Made by a program: the position numbers and the translations under genes | Notes under the pieces: generated by a model | The model's input: only the letters and a program-made list of their open reading frames with translations | Told to the model about the DNA's origin: nothing | Databases searched by the model: none | Part shown: positions 6,250-8,337 of the stretch, piece after piece | Position numbering within the stretch: position 1 is the stretch's first letter | Layout: each line of letters starts with the position of its first letter | Source of the DNA: Haloferacaceae archaeon | GTDB taxonomy: Archaea; Halobacteriota; Halobacteria; Halobacteriales; Haloferacaceae | NCBI GenBank assembly: GCA_028274825.1 | Contig: JAQCMZ010000113.1 | Coordinates: 1 to 8,337, forward strand | DNA: 8,337 bases | Reading direction: 5' to 3'

Positions 6250-6831
6250 TCAGGGGGTTTCACTCGTTTCGATCGCGAACGAGTCTCGAGGATACGCAAC
6301 GCAGGTGAGCGTGTACCCGTCGTCGAGTTCAGTCTCGTCTAACATCTGCTGATTGTCATGAGTGAGGAACTCCTCTGACGGGCCATCCTGGACTTGGCCA
6401 GCACAGGACACACACTGTCCCTGTCGGCAGGCGTATGGGAGATCCCAGCCGCTGTCTTCGCCTTGCTCGAGAATGGTTTTGTTGTTTGCCAGTTCGACCG
6501 TTTGTCCCTCTTTCAGGAACTCGACATCGTGGTATTCGACCTCTTTTTCAGGGATATCAGCGGGACCGGGTTCCTCTTGACCGACCGATTCACCCTCGAT
6601 TTCGGCACTGTCGGCGCCACCACCGCCGACCGCCACTGTGCCACCGCCGGCTCCCAACGCCCGATTCATCGGCTCAACAAAATCCGTCTCGGGAGTCAAT
6701 TCACGACGACGCTCGAGAATCTCGTCGGAGATATCCTCAGTGGCTTCCCAACCTGTTCCACGGGTGAAGTGGAACAGAACCACCAACAACGTCGCCCCGG
6801 CGGCGACAGCCAGCGCGAGCGGTTCGACCAT
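6250..6831 (-). CDS. membrane-anchored 2Fe-2S ferredoxin
   Basis: The 193-residue protein starts with one hydrophobic segment (about residues 3-22, PLALAVAAGATLLVVLFHF). A charged stretch and a Gly-rich linker (60-73) follow, then a plant/halophile-type [2Fe-2S] ferredoxin domain (about 98-190). The cluster ligands are visible: Cys135, Cys140 and Cys143 in CRQGQCVSC, and Cys177 in LTCVAYP, i.e. CX4CX2CX33C. It would carry single electrons at the inner face of the cytoplasmic membrane. The soluble halophilic ferredoxin is about 128 residues with an acidic N-terminal insert; this protein has a membrane anchor and linker instead. The ATG at 6831 is supported by a TATA box centred 25-26 nt upstream, so it is probably transcribed leaderless and on its own. 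The redox partner is not evident; the quinone oxidoreductase-like gene lies 175 bp upstream on the same strand. Confidence 0.88.
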   Translation of the reverse strand: MVEPLALAVAAGATLLVVLFHFTRGTGWEATEDISDEILERRRELTPETDFVEPMNRALGAGGGTVAVGGGGADSAEIEGESVGQEEPGPADIPEKEVEYHDVEFLKEGQTVELANNKTILEQGEDSGWDLPYACRQGQCVSCAGQVQDGPSEEFLTHDNQQMLDETELDDGYTLTCVAYPRDSFAIETSETP

Positions 6832-6853
6832 AGACTCGCGTATGAAATCTCAG

Positions 6854-6859
6854 TTTAAG
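6854..6859 (-). promoter_or_regulatory. TATA box for the ferredoxin gene
   Basis: The minus strand reads CTTAAA, centred 25-26 nt before the ATG at 6831. This suits leaderless transcription from the gap between the oxidoreductase and ferredoxin genes, and argues against strict co-transcription of the two. Confidence 0.5.
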
Positions 6860-7006
6860 ACTATTGTGATTGGATCCGGCCGCCTGTATTTGACTTGGTC
6901 GTGAGAAACCAGGGCCGGAGGTATCTTGGCTCGCGACATATCACAGCCGCGTTCTCGCACAATCCGACAGACAAGGGCTTGTCATGGTTTCAGTTGAGAG
7001 CAGATC

Positions 7007-7972
7007 TCACGGCACGATGACGAGTTTGCCAAAGAAGCTGTCCTCCATGACCGCGCGGTGAGCCTCTGCAGCCTCATCGACAGTGTATCGACGTGCAACC
7101 TCCACCGAGAGACGGTCCTCGCCCATGAGGTGGGCGACTCCTTTCAGTGGCACACGGAGATCTGGGGTGTTGAACAGGCTCATCAGCTGATATGAGACGT
7201 CTTTTGACCGAGGGCGTCCGACGCTGGTGAAGCTCGGATCCTGTGCGTTTTCACCGATCCCGATAACGCGGGCCCCCTCTGCGGCGACATCGCCGTCAAA
7301 CTGGAGATAATCGTCCATCCGGTGGTCAAGAATCACATTGACTCCCTCTCCGGCTGTCTCTCGAATCGCCTCCGATAGGTCGTCACGACCGTAATCAAGC
7401 ACGGTATCGGCACCCAACTCGGCGACTGCTTCCTGGTAGTTGGGGGCTGCTGTGGTGATTGACCGAGCGCTGACCGCGTCGGCAATCTGGACGGCAGCGT
7501 GCCCGACACCGCCGGAGCCGCCGTGAATGAGACAGCACTCAGCCGGGTCAAGGCCGGCATGACCGATGAGCGCCCGCCAAGCTGTTCCTGCGACGACTCC
7601 CGCGGCTCCGGCCTCTGTGAGATCAACCCCGTCGGGTACCGTGACAACTCGATCGGTCGGGATTGTTGCGTACTCGGCGTATGCACCCTGATACTCCGCG
7701 TTGCCGATTCCGGTCCCGAGGATTCGATCGCCAGGCGTAAATCCGTCGACATCGCTTCCAATCTCGGTCACCTCTCCGGCGATATCGACGCCAGGCGTGA
7801 ACGGCAGTTCAACCGGGGTATACGCGCCGCTCACGAAATACGTGTCGACCGGATTGACCCCGGCGGCAGCAACCTCGACCAGCAATTCTTCGTTTTCGGG
7901 TGTCGGACGGGGTACCTCCGCGACTTCGAGTACGTCTTTCTCACCGTGTTCGTTCACTTTGACAGCTTCCAT
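7007..7972 (-). CDS. zinc-independent MDR oxidoreductase, quinone reductase (NADPH) type
   Basis: This 321-residue protein is a medium-chain dehydrogenase/reductase of the quinone oxidoreductase (QOR) branch, which reduces quinones or activated alkenes with NAD(P)H in the cytoplasm. The GroES-like catalytic domain (about 1-125) has GVNPVD at 38-43 and PGVDIAGEV at 60-68. At the position where zinc alcohol dehydrogenases have GHE there is GVD, and the structural-zinc cysteines are absent. The Rossmann domain begins with HGGSGGVGHAAVQIA (150-164), the QOR nucleotide-binding motif. AELGADTVLDY and the C-terminal GKLVIV are also typical. Length matches the 320-335-residue family norm. The ATG at 7972 has GGAG (7981-7984) 8 nt upstream, a good Shine-Dalgarno site. 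Tandem 21-bp repeats lie about 80-120 bp upstream. Substrate is uncertain: quinone, enone and 2-haloacrylate reductases share this fold. Confidence 0.85.
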   Translation of the reverse strand: MEAVKVNEHGEKDVLEVAEVPRPTPENEELLVEVAAAGVNPVDTYFVSGAYTPVELPFTPGVDIAGEVTEIGSDVDGFTPGDRILGTGIGNAEYQGAYAEYATIPTDRVVTVPDGVDLTEAGAAGVVAGTAWRALIGHAGLDPAECCLIHGGSGGVGHAAVQIADAVSARSITTAAPNYQEAVAELGADTVLDYGRDDLSEAIRETAGEGVNVILDHRMDDYLQFDGDVAAEGARVIGIGENAQDPSFTSVGRPRSKDVSYQLMSLFNTPDLRVPLKGVAHLMGEDRLSVEVARRYTVDEAAEAHRAVMEDSFFGKLVIVP

Positions 7973-7980
7973 GAGTTACG

Positions 7981-7984
7981 CTCC
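7981..7984 (-). promoter_or_regulatory. Shine-Dalgarno site of the oxidoreductase gene
   Basis: GGAG on the minus strand with an 8-nt spacer to the ATG at 7972 fixes the start and implies a leadered transcript, unlike the leaderless neighbours. A possible TATA-like ATATGT lies at 8046-8051 (minus strand). Confidence 0.45.
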
Positions 7985-8053
7985 ACACACAGCCTGTCGA
8001 GCCTAATCAAGTTACCTGTCTGCTCGGTTCTGAATGGTTCGATCACATATCCG

Positions 8054-8111
8054 GTCACCGTCGCTGGAATCCCTGTCACCGTCGCTGGAATCCCTGTCAC
8101 AGTCGAAATCA
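8054..8111. repeat. tandem 21-bp direct repeat, two exact copies plus a degenerate third
   Basis: Units 8054-8074 and 8075-8095 are identical, each beginning GTCACCGTCGCTGG and ending AATCCCT. A third, starting GTCACAGTCGAAAT at 8096, has a substitution and a 3-base loss. The repeats lie directly upstream of a TATA-like ATATGT on the oxidoreductase (minus) strand and just before the insertion sequence. They may be regulator-binding sites or a simple slippage duplication. Confidence 0.7.
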
Positions 8112-8168
8112 TCCATCTTCGGTTAAGGAGTGGAACCGCAAGCCGACGGCTATCTGAACATGCAGCGA

Positions 8169-8198
8169 TGAGGAGGAAGTGGAATGAACCCCTCCTCA
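8169..8198 (+). promoter_or_regulatory. hairpin enclosing the transposase ribosome-binding site and start
   Basis: TGAGGAGG (8169-8176) pairs perfectly with CCTCCTCA (8191-8198), leaving a 14-nt loop that contains the ATG at 8184. The Shine-Dalgarno core GGAGG (8172-8176), 7 nt from the ATG, is wholly inside the stem, so translation would be damped when the mRNA folds. Confidence 0.55.
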
Positions 8199-8337
8199 GA
8201 TACAGTACAGTCTCTGCTGACTTCGCTGTTTCCATCGGGACTGATCGAAGACCTCGCGCACGAACGCGAGGTCGTCCAACGTGACCAGAAGATCGACGTT
8301 CGGATGCTCGTCTGGACGCTCGTCTTGGGCTTCGCCG
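8184..8337 (+). CDS. IS4-family (ISH8-like) transposase, N-terminal part (runs off window)
   Basis: The frame from ATG 8184 is open to the window end and gives 51 residues: MNPSSDTVQSLLTSLF, then LIEDLAHEREVVQRDQKIDVR, then LVWTLVLGFA. The pattern LVEELA-x-VVQRDRK-x-D-x-FWTLVLGF is, from memory, the N-terminal signature of haloarchaeal IS4-family transposases of the ISH8 group, which are DDE enzymes moving their own insertion sequence by cut and paste. The catalytic Asp/Glu residues lie beyond the window. The start is supported by GGAGG at 8172-8176, 7 nt upstream. The left terminal inverted repeat must lie between the tandem repeats and the start (about 8096-8183), perhaps around TTCGGTTAAGGAGTGG (8119-8134), but without the right end it cannot be confirmed. 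Whether the copy is intact is unknown. Confidence 0.75.
   Translation, partial: MNPSSDTVQSLLTSLFPSGLIEDLAHEREVVQRDQKIDVRMLVWTLVLGFA

Noticed and set aside
8054..8111. CRISPR array
   Set aside because: Units are directly adjacent with no spacers and only two are exact, so this is a simple tandem repeat.
7499..8284. Long plus-strand frame (261 codons) crossing the oxidoreductase start, the 21-bp repeats and the transposase start
   Set aside because: It is the antisense shadow of the oxidoreductase gene extended by chance; its composition is atypical and it overlaps the well-supported transposase start in another frame.

Overview
The window looks like a chromosomal or large-replicon segment from a haloarchaeon (class Halobacteria). 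The supported proteins are rich in Asp/Glu and poor in Lys. Codon third positions are mostly G/C. Promoters have TATA boxes about 25-28 nt upstream of start codons (leaderless type). Two families are typically haloarchaeal: a TrmB-type regulator and a fused ADP-forming acyl-CoA synthetase. The species cannot be named from this sequence alone.

Layout. Bases 1-732 (+) are the C-terminal half of a major facilitator superfamily transporter that begins outside the window. After an intergenic stretch with a terminator-like palindrome comes a complete fused acyl-CoA synthetase (ADP-forming), about 1054-3171 (+). Bases 3172-3797 carry no credible protein. They hold a palindrome-bounded element, about 3235-3707, whose right end resembles haloarchaeal IS200/IS605 (IS1341/TnpB) right ends. 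It reads as a PATE/MITE-like non-autonomous element or a decayed tnpB locus with strong RNA-like folds. A small acidic orphan protein on the minus strand (3798-4052) has a clear leaderless promoter. Bases 4053-5340 are mostly non-coding, with one weak coding-like fragment and an operator-like palindrome. A TrmB-family regulator (5371-6186, +) converges on a membrane-anchored 2Fe-2S ferredoxin (6250-6831, -). Upstream of the ferredoxin on the same strand is a zinc-independent quinone oxidoreductase-like MDR protein (7007-7972, -). The right end is the 5' part of an IS4-family (ISH8-like) transposase (8184 onward, +), whose ribosome-binding site lies in the stem of a perfect 8-bp hairpin.

How the genes may work together. 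The ADP-forming synthetase would link acyl-CoA cleavage to ATP formation. The ferredoxin and the quinone oxidoreductase-like protein are both redox proteins, and the TrmB protein could be a local metabolic regulator. No tight operon is visible; each gene seems to have its own start signals, so joint function is inference only. The most unusual parts are the IS605-like palindromic element, the hairpin over the transposase start, and tandem 21-bp repeats upstream of the oxidoreductase.
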